From assembly GCF_030518155.1 (NCBI RefSeq), contig NZ_JAULRU010000583.1, positions 124,001 through 188,000 on the forward strand: 64,000 nt of DNA, written 5' to 3'. The DNA is from Gilvimarinus gilvus (GTDB lineage Bacteria > Pseudomonadota > Gammaproteobacteria > Pseudomonadales > Cellvibrionaceae). Position numbers and translations under genes: made by a program. Positions 56,746 to 64,000 of this stretch are shown here, piece after piece. Every line of letters starts with the position of its first letter. Within the stretch, counting starts at the first letter, position 1. Under the pieces are notes generated by a model. It worked only from the letters and a program-made list of their open reading frames with translations. It had not been told where the DNA came from and did not search any database.

Positions 56746-57481
56746 TACTGACTTCGTACTTGCAGTCGAGGGTTTAACGGTTTCCTTCGATGGCTTTAAG
56801 GCCGTTAATGACCTCAGTTTCTACGTGGATAAGAATGAAATTCGGGTTATTGTTGGCCCCAATGGAGCCGGTAAAACCACGGTGCTCGATTTGATCTGTG
56901 GTCGAACCAAGGCCACAGATGGATCCATAAAGTTTCGCAACCGCGAACTGACCAAGATGAAAGAGCATCAGATCGTTCGGGCCGGTGTTGGTCGAAAGTT
57001 TCAAACACCGTCTATCTACGGGGACTTGTCTGTATTTGAGAATCTGGAGATTTCTTTCCCCCGTGGTCGCTCGGTATTTGGCGCCTTAGTGTTTAAACGT
57101 GATGCCGAGGTTTTGCAAAGAGTCGACGAAATTGCAGACATGATCTTCCTTAAAGATCTGCTGCACACTCCCGCAGAGCTTCTCAGTCATGGCCAGAAAC
57201 AATGGTTAGAGATCGGTATGTTGCTGATTCAGGATCCGGAGCTACTGATGTTGGATGAGCCCGTTGCGGGAATGTCCGTCGCTGAGCGCCGCCAAACGGC
57301 GGATCTACTGAGGCGTATTACCCGAGACCGTTCCGTTATTGTGATCGAGCATGACATGCAGTTCGTTGCGGAAATTGCCGACAAGGTAACGGTACTACAT
57401 CAGGGAAAAATTCTGGCGGAAGGGTCGGCGGAAGAAGTGAAGAAAGACGAGAAAGTGATCGAAGTTTACTTGGGCCATTGA
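56732..57481 (+). CDS. urtD: Urea/amide ABC transporter ATP-binding protein, UrtD type
   Basis: LivG-like ATPase of 249 residues. Walker A is GPNGAGKTT, the signature is LSHGQKQWLEIGM (SHGQ in place of SGGQ, usual for this branch), and Walker B is LLMLDEPVAGM. It overlaps urtC by 14 bases. Confidence 0.94.
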   Translation: MSASNTDFVLAVEGLTVSFDGFKAVNDLSFYVDKNEIRVIVGPNGAGKTTVLDLICGRTKATDGSIKFRNRELTKMKEHQIVRAGVGRKFQTPSIYGDLSVFENLEISFPRGRSVFGALVFKRDAEVLQRVDEIADMIFLKDLLHTPAELLSHGQKQWLEIGMLLIQDPELLMLDEPVAGMSVAERRQTADLLRRITRDRSVIVIEHDMQFVAEIADKVTVLHQGKILAEGSAEEVKKDEKVIEVYLGH

Positions 57482-57491
57482 GGAAAATGTC

Positions 57492-58181
57492 ATGCTAAAT
57501 GTTTCCAATCATCACGTCAGCTATGGTCAAAGTGAAATCATTCACGGAATGAACTTTGAAGTAAGGCCCAATGAAATTGTTGCCATTATGGGGCGCAATG
57601 GTATGGGTAAGACAACGCTGATGAAATCGCTTATGGGCGTTATTCCCAGCAAGGCTGGCGAGATTACCCTCGAAGGTAAGGATGTTTCGGCCATGCAAAG
57701 CTATCAACGCGTCGGAGCAGGCTTCGGCTTTGTACCCCAAGGTCGCATGATATTTTCCAGTATGACTGTGAAGGAAAATATCGAAACAGGCCTTACTACC
57801 ACGAAAAGTCGCTCAGTGCCGAAAGATCTTTACGACTTATTTCCGGTGTTGTTGGAAATGCGCAATCGTCGTGGCGGGAATCTGTCCGGAGGTCAGCAGC
57901 AACAACTGGCGATTGCACGTGCGTTGGCGAGCGACCCAAAGCTTTTGCTGCTGGATGAACCCACCGAAGGCATTCAGCCTTCAATCATTCGCGACATGGC
58001 GAAAACTCTCAAGGAAATTCGTGATCAACGCGGATTATCAATCGTTGTGTCCGAGCAGGTATTGAGTTTTGCCCTAGAAATTGCCGATCGAATTCTGGTG
58101 ATAGAAAAAGGTGAAGTTGTCCACGAAGACCTGCGTGAAAATGTTGATGAAGCGAAGATTGCTTCCTATTTGTCTGTTTAA
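57492..58181 (+). CDS. urtE: Urea/amide ABC transporter ATP-binding protein, UrtE type
   Basis: LivF-like ATPase of 229 residues. Walker A is GRNGMGKTT, the signature is LSGGQQQQLAIARAL and Walker B is LLLLDEPTEGI. It starts 11 bases after urtD and is followed within 20 bases by amiE, so transport and hydrolysis are on one transcript. Confidence 0.94.
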   Translation: MLNVSNHHVSYGQSEIIHGMNFEVRPNEIVAIMGRNGMGKTTLMKSLMGVIPSKAGEITLEGKDVSAMQSYQRVGAGFGFVPQGRMIFSSMTVKENIETGLTTTKSRSVPKDLYDLFPVLLEMRNRRGGNLSGGQQQQLAIARALASDPKLLLLDEPTEGIQPSIIRDMAKTLKEIRDQRGLSIVVSEQVLSFALEIADRILVIEKGEVVHEDLRENVDEAKIASYLSV

Positions 58182-58199
58182 TTCGCAAGTGAGGTGCGT

Positions 58200-59243
58200 A
58201 TGCGACACGGTGATATTTCGAGTTCCCCCGATACTGTCGGAGTGGCAGTCGTTAACTACAAAATGCCCAGGCTGCACAGCAAAGCTGAGGTGCTAGACAA
58301 CGCCCGCAGTATTGCGCAAATGATTGTCGGTATGAAGCAGGGTTTGCCAGGCATGGATCTGGTGATATTTCCTGAGTACAGCACTATGGGTATTATGTAT
58401 GACCCAGATGAGATGATGGCAACCGCCGCTTCTATTCCGGGTGAAGAAACTGAAATATTTTCCGCAGCGTGCCGCGAAGCGAATACATGGGGTGTATTTT
58501 CACTAACCGGTGAGCGCCACGAAGAGCACCCTAAAAAAGCCCCGTATAACACCTTGGTGTTGATTAATAACGAAGGCGAAATAGTTCAAAAGTACCGCAA
58601 ATGTATCCCCTGGTGCCCCATAGAGGGCTGGTATCCGGGTGACCGAACTTATGTCACCGAAGGGCCCAAGGGATTAAACATCAGTTTGATCATTTGCGAT
58701 GACGGGAACTACCCAGAAATATGGCGCGACTGTGCCATGCGTGGTGCTGAGTTGATTGTGCGCTGCCAGGGTTATATGTACCCCGCTAAAGAGCAGCAGG
58801 TGATGATGGCCAAATCCATGGCCTGGGCCAATAACTGCTATGTGGCGGTAGCCAATGCTACAGGCTTTGATGGTGTCTACTCTTATTTCGGTCATTCTTC
58901 GATTATCGGTTTTGATGGCCGCACCCTAGGTGAATGTGGCGAAGAGGATATGGGCGTACAGTACGCCCAGCTGTCGGTGTCACAGATTCGCGATGCGCGT
59001 AAGAATGACCAGTCACAAAACCACTTGTTCAAACTGTTGCGCCGAGGTTATAGCGGTATTCATGCCTCTGGCGATGGCGATAAAGGCGTGGCCGATTGTC
59101 CGTTTGAATTTTACCGCTCCTGGGTGATGGACGCAGAAAAAACCCGGGAATCTGTCGAGGCTTTTACCCTGACAACCGTGGGTGTTGCGGATTGTCCGGT
59201 AGCGGATTTACCGCTAGAGGAAAAGGGCAAAACAGTTGGCTGA
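58200..59243 (+). CDS. amiE: Aliphatic amidase
   Basis: Nitrilase-superfamily enzyme of 347 residues that hydrolyses short amides such as acetamide to ammonia and the acid. The start MRHGDISSS is the family N terminus, which fixes the ATG at 58200 over a GTG two codons earlier. The catalytic triad is visible: Glu in FPEYS, Lys in VQKYRK and Cys in LIICDDGN. The near-complete AmiE pattern runs to the C terminus. It directly follows urtE and gives the transporter a purpose in nitrogen supply. Confidence 0.96.
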   Translation: MRHGDISSSPDTVGVAVVNYKMPRLHSKAEVLDNARSIAQMIVGMKQGLPGMDLVIFPEYSTMGIMYDPDEMMATAASIPGEETEIFSAACREANTWGVFSLTGERHEEHPKKAPYNTLVLINNEGEIVQKYRKCIPWCPIEGWYPGDRTYVTEGPKGLNISLIICDDGNYPEIWRDCAMRGAELIVRCQGYMYPAKEQQVMMAKSMAWANNCYVAVANATGFDGVYSYFGHSSIIGFDGRTLGECGEEDMGVQYAQLSVSQIRDARKNDQSQNHLFKLLRRGYSGIHASGDGDKGVADCPFEFYRSWVMDAEKTRESVEAFTLTTVGVADCPVADLPLEEKGKTVG

Positions 59244-59367
59244 TCGTTGCCAGGTGTTTTGAAAAAGGAGCGCACGTGATAGATGCCTCAGGGGTAGGTG
59301 CTGTTAAGTGCGGCTCACCTCAGATTTATGCGCAAAGATAACAGGGTAAATAGAGGTGTACTAAAGC

Positions 59368-60408
59368 GTGGAGCACAACCGCCGTAAATTAGCTGAAAAT
59401 CAAGCAAATCAGCCATCAGCGTATCAATCTGCGCTCCCCATTCGCAGCCGCTTCGCATTTGATTTGGACGACGCCCGCCGCCTTTTACAGGAGCGGCTGA
59501 TTGGACAGTCAGAGGTGCTTGAGCAGTTACTTGACGCGTTATCGTATATTAAATCCGACTTTGCCGACGCCGATCGACCGCTTTGGAACGCCCTGTTAAT
59601 CGAGCCAACCGGAGTCGGTAAAACTGAGGCGGCAAAATTGCTGGCCAAGGTCTTAACCGGCAGCGACGATAATCTTTGTCGGATTGACATGAACACCCTG
59701 TCGCAATCCCATTACAGCGCGGCAATAACCGGCGCTCCACCTGGTTATGTCGGCAGCAAAGAAGGTGTGACTTTGTTTGATGAACGTCTAATTGCCGGCG
59801 ATTTGGCGCGTCCGGGAGTGGTGCTGTTTGACGAGATTGAAAAGGCGAGTGATGAGGTTCGCATGGCACTGCTCAATGTGTTGGAAGATGGATATTTAAC
59901 TTTGGCGGGGTCAGGTAAACGTATCAGCTTTCGCAACAGCATTATTTTAATGACCTCTAACTTGGGCGCCCGCTTGTGGGAATCAACCCATGGGGGACGC
60001 GTTGCCCGTGCGTTAGGGCTGCAACGGCGTCGGCAAAAACGGGTACTGAATGCCATCACGCAGGGGTTTGCCCCGGAGTTTTTTAATCGGATCGACCGAG
60101 TACTTATGTTTGCAAGTTTGTCCGATACAGCCGCCGGCGACATTCTCATGTTGGAACTAGAGCGCCTTAACCAGCGTCTGCAGCGCAAGGGGATTTCAAT
60201 GACCTTAAGCGCAGATGTTTGCCAGCAGCTGGTGCGTGAGGGTTTTTCTTCGCGCTATGGCGCGCGTTCTGTCCGGCGCATTGTGCGCGATCGGGTCGAA
60301 ATGCCGTTGGCTTGTTTTCTTATTGGCTGTAGCGCTTTACGTCATGAGCGGGGTGATCTGGTTGTACACGGTGTATGGGAAGATAACGCCGTGCAATTTC
60401 AGTTTTAA
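59368..60408 (+). CDS. AmiB-like single-domain Clp ATPase
   Basis: Clp/Hsp100 D2-type AAA+ ATPase of 346 residues. Walker A is EPTGVGKTE (79-87; the first position is E where ClpA has G). The pore loop is GYVG (126-129), Walker B VVLFDE (151-156) and the arginine finger region FFNRID. The tripeptide LGL (216-218) sits where ClpA has its ClpP-binding IGL loop. Pseudomonas amidase operons carry a similar ATPase, amiB, next to amiE, so this is the likely counterpart. Its client is not known. The start is GTG at 59368. Confidence 0.82.
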   Translation: MEHNRRKLAENQANQPSAYQSALPIRSRFAFDLDDARRLLQERLIGQSEVLEQLLDALSYIKSDFADADRPLWNALLIEPTGVGKTEAAKLLAKVLTGSDDNLCRIDMNTLSQSHYSAAITGAPPGYVGSKEGVTLFDERLIAGDLARPGVVLFDEIEKASDEVRMALLNVLEDGYLTLAGSGKRISFRNSIILMTSNLGARLWESTHGGRVARALGLQRRRQKRVLNAITQGFAPEFFNRIDRVLMFASLSDTAAGDILMLELERLNQRLQRKGISMTLSADVCQQLVREGFSSRYGARSVRRIVRDRVEMPLACFLIGCSALRHERGDLVVHGVWEDNAVQFQF

Positions 60409-60444
60409 ATACTGGCGTTTCAATATTGTTCACACTCAGTTGCC

Positions 60445-60474
60445 GCCGGCTTTGTTAACCGAGCCGGCTTTTTT
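60445..60474 (+). terminator. Terminator after the AmiB-like gene
   Basis: GCCGGCT and AGCCGGC around a 10-base loop are followed by six T. It ends the urt-ami transcript, so fmdA must have its own promoter. Confidence 0.85.
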
Positions 60475-60516
60475 ACGCCCGTCAGGTTTGCCAGGCTCGT
60501 ACGATACCGGAAGCTG

Positions 60517-60554
60517 TTGACCTGCTTAATGGGTCAATGCGTCATTTGACGTAG
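60517..60554 (+). promoter_or_regulatory. Palindromic sites upstream of fmdA
   Basis: TTGACC (60517-60522) and GGTCAA (60532-60537) form an inverted repeat. CGTCA-TT-TGACG (60540-60551) forms a second one. TGACGTAG at 60547-60554 also occurs upstream of urtA. These may be regulator sites for the formamidase genes; the role is inferred. Confidence 0.35.
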
Positions 60555-60665
60555 GCGTCGGGCTATTTGTCGTATTGTTGCCAAAGGCATGGGTGCGGAT
60601 ACTGAGTTCGAATTCTGGTGAATTTTTTCACTTTTTCTCGTTCTGTTCCATAAGGAGCCTCAACC

Positions 60666-61901
60666 ATGACAGACACGATTGTCAAAATTGATTTATCCAA
60701 GTCACCCTATGAAAACGACATGATCCACAACCGCTGGCACCCGGATATACCCATGGTGGCGACGGTGAAACCCGGCGACGATTTTATAATGGAGTGTTAC
60801 GACTGGACCGGTGGCCAAATTGCCAACGATGACAGCGCCGATGACGTGCGCGATGTAGATTTATCGCAGGTGCACTTTTTGTCCGGCCCAGTCGGGGTTG
60901 AAGGTGCAGAACCTGGTGATTTGCTGGTTGTCGATATTATGGATATTGGGGCTTTTGATGAAAGTCAGTGGGGTTTCAACGGATTCTTTTCTAAACAAAA
61001 TGGTGGCGGCTTCTTGACAGAGCACTTCCCGGAGGCGCAAAAATCCATTTGGGATTTCAACGGCATGTTTACCAAGTCTCGCCATATTCCCGGGGTCGAG
61101 TTTGCCGGCCTTATTCACCCGGGGCTCATTGGTTGTTTGCCCTCCAAAGACATGCTGGACACCTGGAACAAGCGTGAAAAAGGCTTATACGACACCGAGC
61201 CCGATCGTGTACCTGCACTCGCCACTCTGCCTTACGCTGAAACTGCGCATATGGGGCGTATGGCACCCGATGATGCCAAAGAAGCTGCAGCCGAAGGCGC
61301 CCGCACAGTGCCCCCTCGTGAACATGGTGGAAACTGCGACATCAAAGATCTGTCGCGCGGTTCCAAAATTTACTTCCCGGTTTACGTTGAAGGTGGCGGG
61401 CTGAGTGTTGGCGATTTGCACTTTAGCCAGGGCGACGGTGAAATTACCTTTTGTGGCGCCATTGAAATGGCGGGATGGATTCACCTGCGGGTTAATCTGG
61501 TGAAGCAGGGCATGTCGAAGTACGGGATTAAGAACCCAATCTTTAAGCCAAGCCCGATCACGCCAAATTACGACGATTATATTATCTTCGAAGGCATCTC
61601 TGTGGACGAGTACGGCGAGCAGCATTATCTCGATGTGCATGTTGCCTATCGGCAGGCTTGTCTCAACGCTATTGAGTTCTTGACCAAATTTGGCTACAGC
61701 AAGGCTCAGAGTTATGCGATTCTCGGCTGCGCACCGGTGCAAGGTCATATTAGTGGTGTGGTCGACATACCAAATGCTTGCGCTACGTTATGGCTGCCCA
61801 ATGACATTTTCGAATTCGATATCAATCCAAACGCGAATGGGCCCACCATTCAGGTTGATAGCTCGGTGGTCGACATTCCCAAATCTCCTGATAAGGAGTA
61901 A
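60666..61901 (+). CDS. fmdA: Formamidase
   Basis: Acetamidase/formamidase-family enzyme of 411 residues, cytoplasmic, converting formamide to formate and ammonia. MIHNRWHPDIPMVATVKPGD, GHISGVVDIPNACATLWLP and the glycine-rich REHGGNCDIKDLSRGSKIYFPVYVEGG region match FmdA of Methylophilus. AAGGAG precedes the ATG. It is followed by fmdB after three bases. Confidence 0.95.
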   Translation: MTDTIVKIDLSKSPYENDMIHNRWHPDIPMVATVKPGDDFIMECYDWTGGQIANDDSADDVRDVDLSQVHFLSGPVGVEGAEPGDLLVVDIMDIGAFDESQWGFNGFFSKQNGGGFLTEHFPEAQKSIWDFNGMFTKSRHIPGVEFAGLIHPGLIGCLPSKDMLDTWNKREKGLYDTEPDRVPALATLPYAETAHMGRMAPDDAKEAAAEGARTVPPREHGGNCDIKDLSRGSKIYFPVYVEGGGLSVGDLHFSQGDGEITFCGAIEMAGWIHLRVNLVKQGMSKYGIKNPIFKPSPITPNYDDYIIFEGISVDEYGEQHYLDVHVAYRQACLNAIEFLTKFGYSKAQSYAILGCAPVQGHISGVVDIPNACATLWLPNDIFEFDINPNANGPTIQVDSSVVDIPKSPDKE

Positions 61902-61904
61902 ATC

Positions 61905-62276
61905 ATGCCGGTATACGATTATCGCTGCCAGCAGCACGGAGTTTTCAGTGATTTGGCTACCATGGACAATAGTGCAAATCCTGTAGATTGTCCCGTGTGC
62001 GGTGAGGCCTCAGCGCGCGTCATTATGATGTCGCCCGAGCTCTTTGACATGGCGCCGTCTAATCGCAAGGCTCACGAGCGCAATGAGCGCTCGCGCGAGG
62101 CGCCCATGTTTTCCACTCCCCAATCGCGGGCGGAAAAGCAAGCTCGCCATGCGCACGATCACAAAAGTGGCTGTGGTTGCGGTTCGGACGCTCCTATTCG
62201 CGGGTCAAAAGCGGTGTACATGCCTGACGGTAGCAAAATATTTCCGTCGGCCAGACCGTGGATGATCAGTCACTGA
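61905..62276 (+). CDS. fmdB: FmdB family zinc-ribbon protein
   Basis: Small protein of 123 residues. It starts MPVYDYRCQQHGVF and has a zinc-ribbon CPVCG near residue 32. A histidine/cysteine-rich stretch HAHDHKSGCGCGSD occurs later. FmdB proteins accompany formamidase and are thought to be regulatory. It is four bases after fmdA, so the two are cotranscribed. Confidence 0.9.
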   Translation: MPVYDYRCQQHGVFSDLATMDNSANPVDCPVCGEASARVIMMSPELFDMAPSNRKAHERNERSREAPMFSTPQSRAEKQARHAHDHKSGCGCGSDAPIRGSKAVYMPDGSKIFPSARPWMISH

Positions 62277-62320
62277 GGTAACGATTTTGCCTTAATCTCT
62301 GTTCGTTTGTTTGAGACTTT

Positions 62321-62344
62321 GGGAGGCTTGCGCCTCCCTTTTTT
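62321..62344 (+). terminator. Terminator after fmdB
   Basis: GGGAGGC and GCCTCCC around TTGC are followed by six T. Confidence 0.88.
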
Positions 62345-62375
62345 GTTTCAGTTTTTGTTTCAGTTTTTGTTGCAG
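62340..62375 (+). repeat. Three tandem copies of a 12-base unit
   Basis: TTTTTGTTTCAG occurs twice in full (62340-62351, 62352-62363), then once with a single change (TTTTTGTTGCAG, 62364-62375). It directly follows the fmdB terminator. It is probably a slippage repeat. Confidence 0.85.
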
Positions 62376-62491
62376 TGCGCTTATTGTTGGCGGATTTTTC
62401 ATTCTTTACTCATTTTAACAGTTTGTGTGCATCTAGATTCATATTGGCGCCGTATTATGCGTTTCGAGGAAAATATAAGGGGCAAATCAGC

Positions 62492-63751
62492 ATGACGGGC
62501 AGTTACAATCTTACTTTAGTGTTCGCATCTTACTGTGTGGCGGTAATCGCGGCCTACACCGCGATTTACTTTGGTACGCGTCTTTTCACACTACAGGGGA
62601 GCTCGCGCAAATTTTGGCTCGGTGCCGGAGCCGTGTGTCTTGGCAGTGGTATTTGGTCCATGCACTTTGTCGGCATGAGCGCCTATTCCATGCCTCACGA
62701 CATGACGATGAGTTTTAGTTTACCGCTGACAATCGCCTCCTGGATTCCCGCGGTAGCCGCCTCCGCACTGGCTTTGCTGGTGATTACTCGCGAGCAGGTG
62801 GCCTTTCGTGGTATCGCTGCCAGCGCCGTAATTATGGGGGCGGGTATATCCGCTATGCATTACGGCGGTATGTGGGCGATGAAAATGGAGCCCGGCATTG
62901 TCTACGACCAAACCATTGTCGCCATATCCATTGCCATTGCGGTGGCCGCTTCAGGTGCTGCGTTGGTGATTTGCCGCCAGGTGCGGGTGGTGCCGGCGCG
63001 ATATGCGTTGCTGACAAAAACCGTTGCCGCCCTGGTGATGGGCGCGGCCATTTGTGGGATGCATTACACCGGCATGGCGGCGGCGAGCTACCCGATGAAC
63101 GCGGCAATGTCTGCGGATAATGCGTTGCGCGGGGACTGGATGGGCATTCCTACGGCGATAGCCGCGGGTGGATTTTTGCTGATTGCTCTGATTGTGGCTT
63201 ACCAAGATTTTCGTCAGGCGGAGCTCGAGCGCCAGCAGCGTGTGCAGCAGGCGCAGAAAGTTCAGGATGATGCCTTTCGCGACCCGGTGACTGGCCTTGG
63301 CAATCGCAGTGATCTCGACCGTCAGGTCATGGCACTATTGGCCGATGATTCCACCAAATCGGGATTCTCTGTCATTTGTCTGGATATCGCACAGTTTCGA
63401 GAGCATGCATTGGCATCCTCCGGTGAGACGACCAATGATGTAGTCCGTGAACTCGCCAATGTACTAGCGGCGGTTGTGCCTAATGCACACAGTGTTGGGC
63501 GCCTGGGGTCGAGCGGGTTTGCAGCCTTGTTGCCGCGACTTGATGAGTCCGAAGAGTTGGCGCTGGCTAAGCAGCTCAAAGCTGCCATGCAACACTCAGC
63601 GCAAATCCGCCGATTTAGCCCCTTTACCCTGGGAGTCAGTCACTACCCCACATCGGCGACTAACAGCCGTTTATTGTTTCGTGAGGCGCAGCGCCCCAAA
63701 TACACCCTGTCGTGGTCGCAACCTGCGATTGCAGAGGCCGAGCCAGCCTAG
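62492..63751 (+). CDS. MHYT-domain membrane sensor with degenerate GGDEF domain
   Basis: Seven-helix sensor of about 419 residues. MHYT motifs appear as MHFVGM, MHYGGM and MHYTGM, thought to bind a metal and sense O2, CO or NO. A coiled linker leads to a GGDEF-like domain from about residue 263 (FRDPVTGLGNRSDLDRQV). Its active-site loop reads LGSSGF in place of GGDEF, so it should not make cyclic di-GMP. The ATG at 62492 is preferred, with AAGGGG upstream. The open frame to 62375 lies in the repeat region and is not family-like. Confidence 0.88.
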   Translation: MTGSYNLTLVFASYCVAVIAAYTAIYFGTRLFTLQGSSRKFWLGAGAVCLGSGIWSMHFVGMSAYSMPHDMTMSFSLPLTIASWIPAVAASALALLVITREQVAFRGIAASAVIMGAGISAMHYGGMWAMKMEPGIVYDQTIVAISIAIAVAASGAALVICRQVRVVPARYALLTKTVAALVMGAAICGMHYTGMAAASYPMNAAMSADNALRGDWMGIPTAIAAGGFLLIALIVAYQDFRQAELERQQRVQQAQKVQDDAFRDPVTGLGNRSDLDRQVMALLADDSTKSGFSVICLDIAQFREHALASSGETTNDVVRELANVLAAVVPNAHSVGRLGSSGFAALLPRLDESEELALAKQLKAAMQHSAQIRRFSPFTLGVSHYPTSATNSRLLFREAQRPKYTLSWSQPAIAEAEPA

Positions 63752-64000
63752 CAGGCTGAGGGCGCTTGGGGTTTTTCACTCGCCTGTAGTACACGCCGTT
63801 CTCTCGTGTGCCGCGATTGACTTGTGAATCGGTGACGGTAGCGCGATTCTCGCGAACGAGAGAACCCGTTGCTACACGCATACGGGTTAAAACGTGGTGA
63901 ATAACCCCATTCGCGGTCGCAAATCTGTGGTAATTGGGGGGACACGCCAAACGTTCAACGGGCCGCAAACGCTGATGAGCGCAGACTCTCCGCAGGCAAT
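63752..64000. other. Right-end non-coding stretch
   Basis: The last 249 bases hold no convincing gene. A 10-base inverted repeat, GTTCTCTCGT (63798-63807) with ACGAGAGAAC (63856-63865), is the only structure I see. Confidence 0.4.

Noticed and set aside
62375-62491. Upstream extension of the MHYT sensor
   Set aside because: It starts in the repeat and has no ribosome site. AAGGGG precedes the ATG at 62492.
63660-63968. Minus-strand frames at the right end as a gene
   Set aside because: They overlap the end of the MHYT gene, have Arg/Pro-rich non-family sequence and no ribosome site.

Overview
The window looks like the chromosome of a marine, polysaccharide-degrading gammaproteobacterium, probably of the Cellvibrionales type (Saccharophagus/Teredinibacter-like). 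The basis is the rplU-rpmA-obgE-proB block, a GH94 enzyme of the cellobionic-acid phosphorylase type, a full Mrp Na+/H+ antiporter operon, and a urea/amide uptake and hydrolysis cluster. This placement is inferred from gene content and was not checked by any search. I found no rRNA, tRNA, CRISPR array, insertion sequence or phage gene.

Layout. 1-4956: housekeeping genes (leuS cut by the window edge, rplU, rpmA, obgE, proB). 5042-11777: a minus-strand operon of a large diheme cytochrome c lipoprotein, a GMC flavoprotein, a DUF4331 protein and a lipoprotein-like alpha/beta hydrolase. 12073-12675: a zeta-toxin-like kinase. 12891-15957: a plus-strand operon for glucosylglycerate synthesis (glycerate kinase, HAD phosphatase, GpgS-like synthase). 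16073-19467: a tightly coupled minus-strand trio of an IspD-like cytidylyltransferase, a RuBisCO-like protein and a TPR-Fic protein. 19569-21317: a GH13_18 phosphorylase, probably for glucosylglycerate. 21422-27332: gluconokinase, a LacI-type regulator, a cellobionate-type GH94 phosphorylase and a GPH sugar symporter, tied together by a shared palindromic operator. 27516-28220: a DUF413 protein and rpsT.

28312-34419: a two-component pair of the proteobacterial dedicated-sortase type with no sortase beside it, then a DUF3592 membrane protein overlapping a MORN-repeat/C13-peptidase lipoprotein. 34416-40224: mrpG, F, E, D, C and fused A/B. 40611-48660: a DUF3833 lipoprotein, phospholipase A1, a NIT-like sensor protein, an RND efflux pair and an FMN reductase. 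48671-62276: a nitrogen-scavenging region with a permease-histidine kinase-receiver fusion, a LuxR-type regulator, the urt/fmd ABC transporter, aliphatic amidase (amiE), an AmiB-like Clp ATPase, formamidase (fmdA) and fmdB. 62492-63751: an MHYT sensor with a degenerate GGDEF domain.

How the genes fit together. Two phosphorolysis routes (glucosylglycerate and cellobionate) both give glucose 1-phosphate plus a sugar acid, and each acid has its own kinase here. The strongest candidate for an undescribed system is the IspD-like / RuBisCO-like / TPR-Fic operon. It suggests a nucleotide-activated phosphosugar (for example a CDP-linked one) made for a Fic-type protein modification. The cytochrome/GMC/DUF4331/hydrolase operon and the permease-kinase fusion are the next most interesting.
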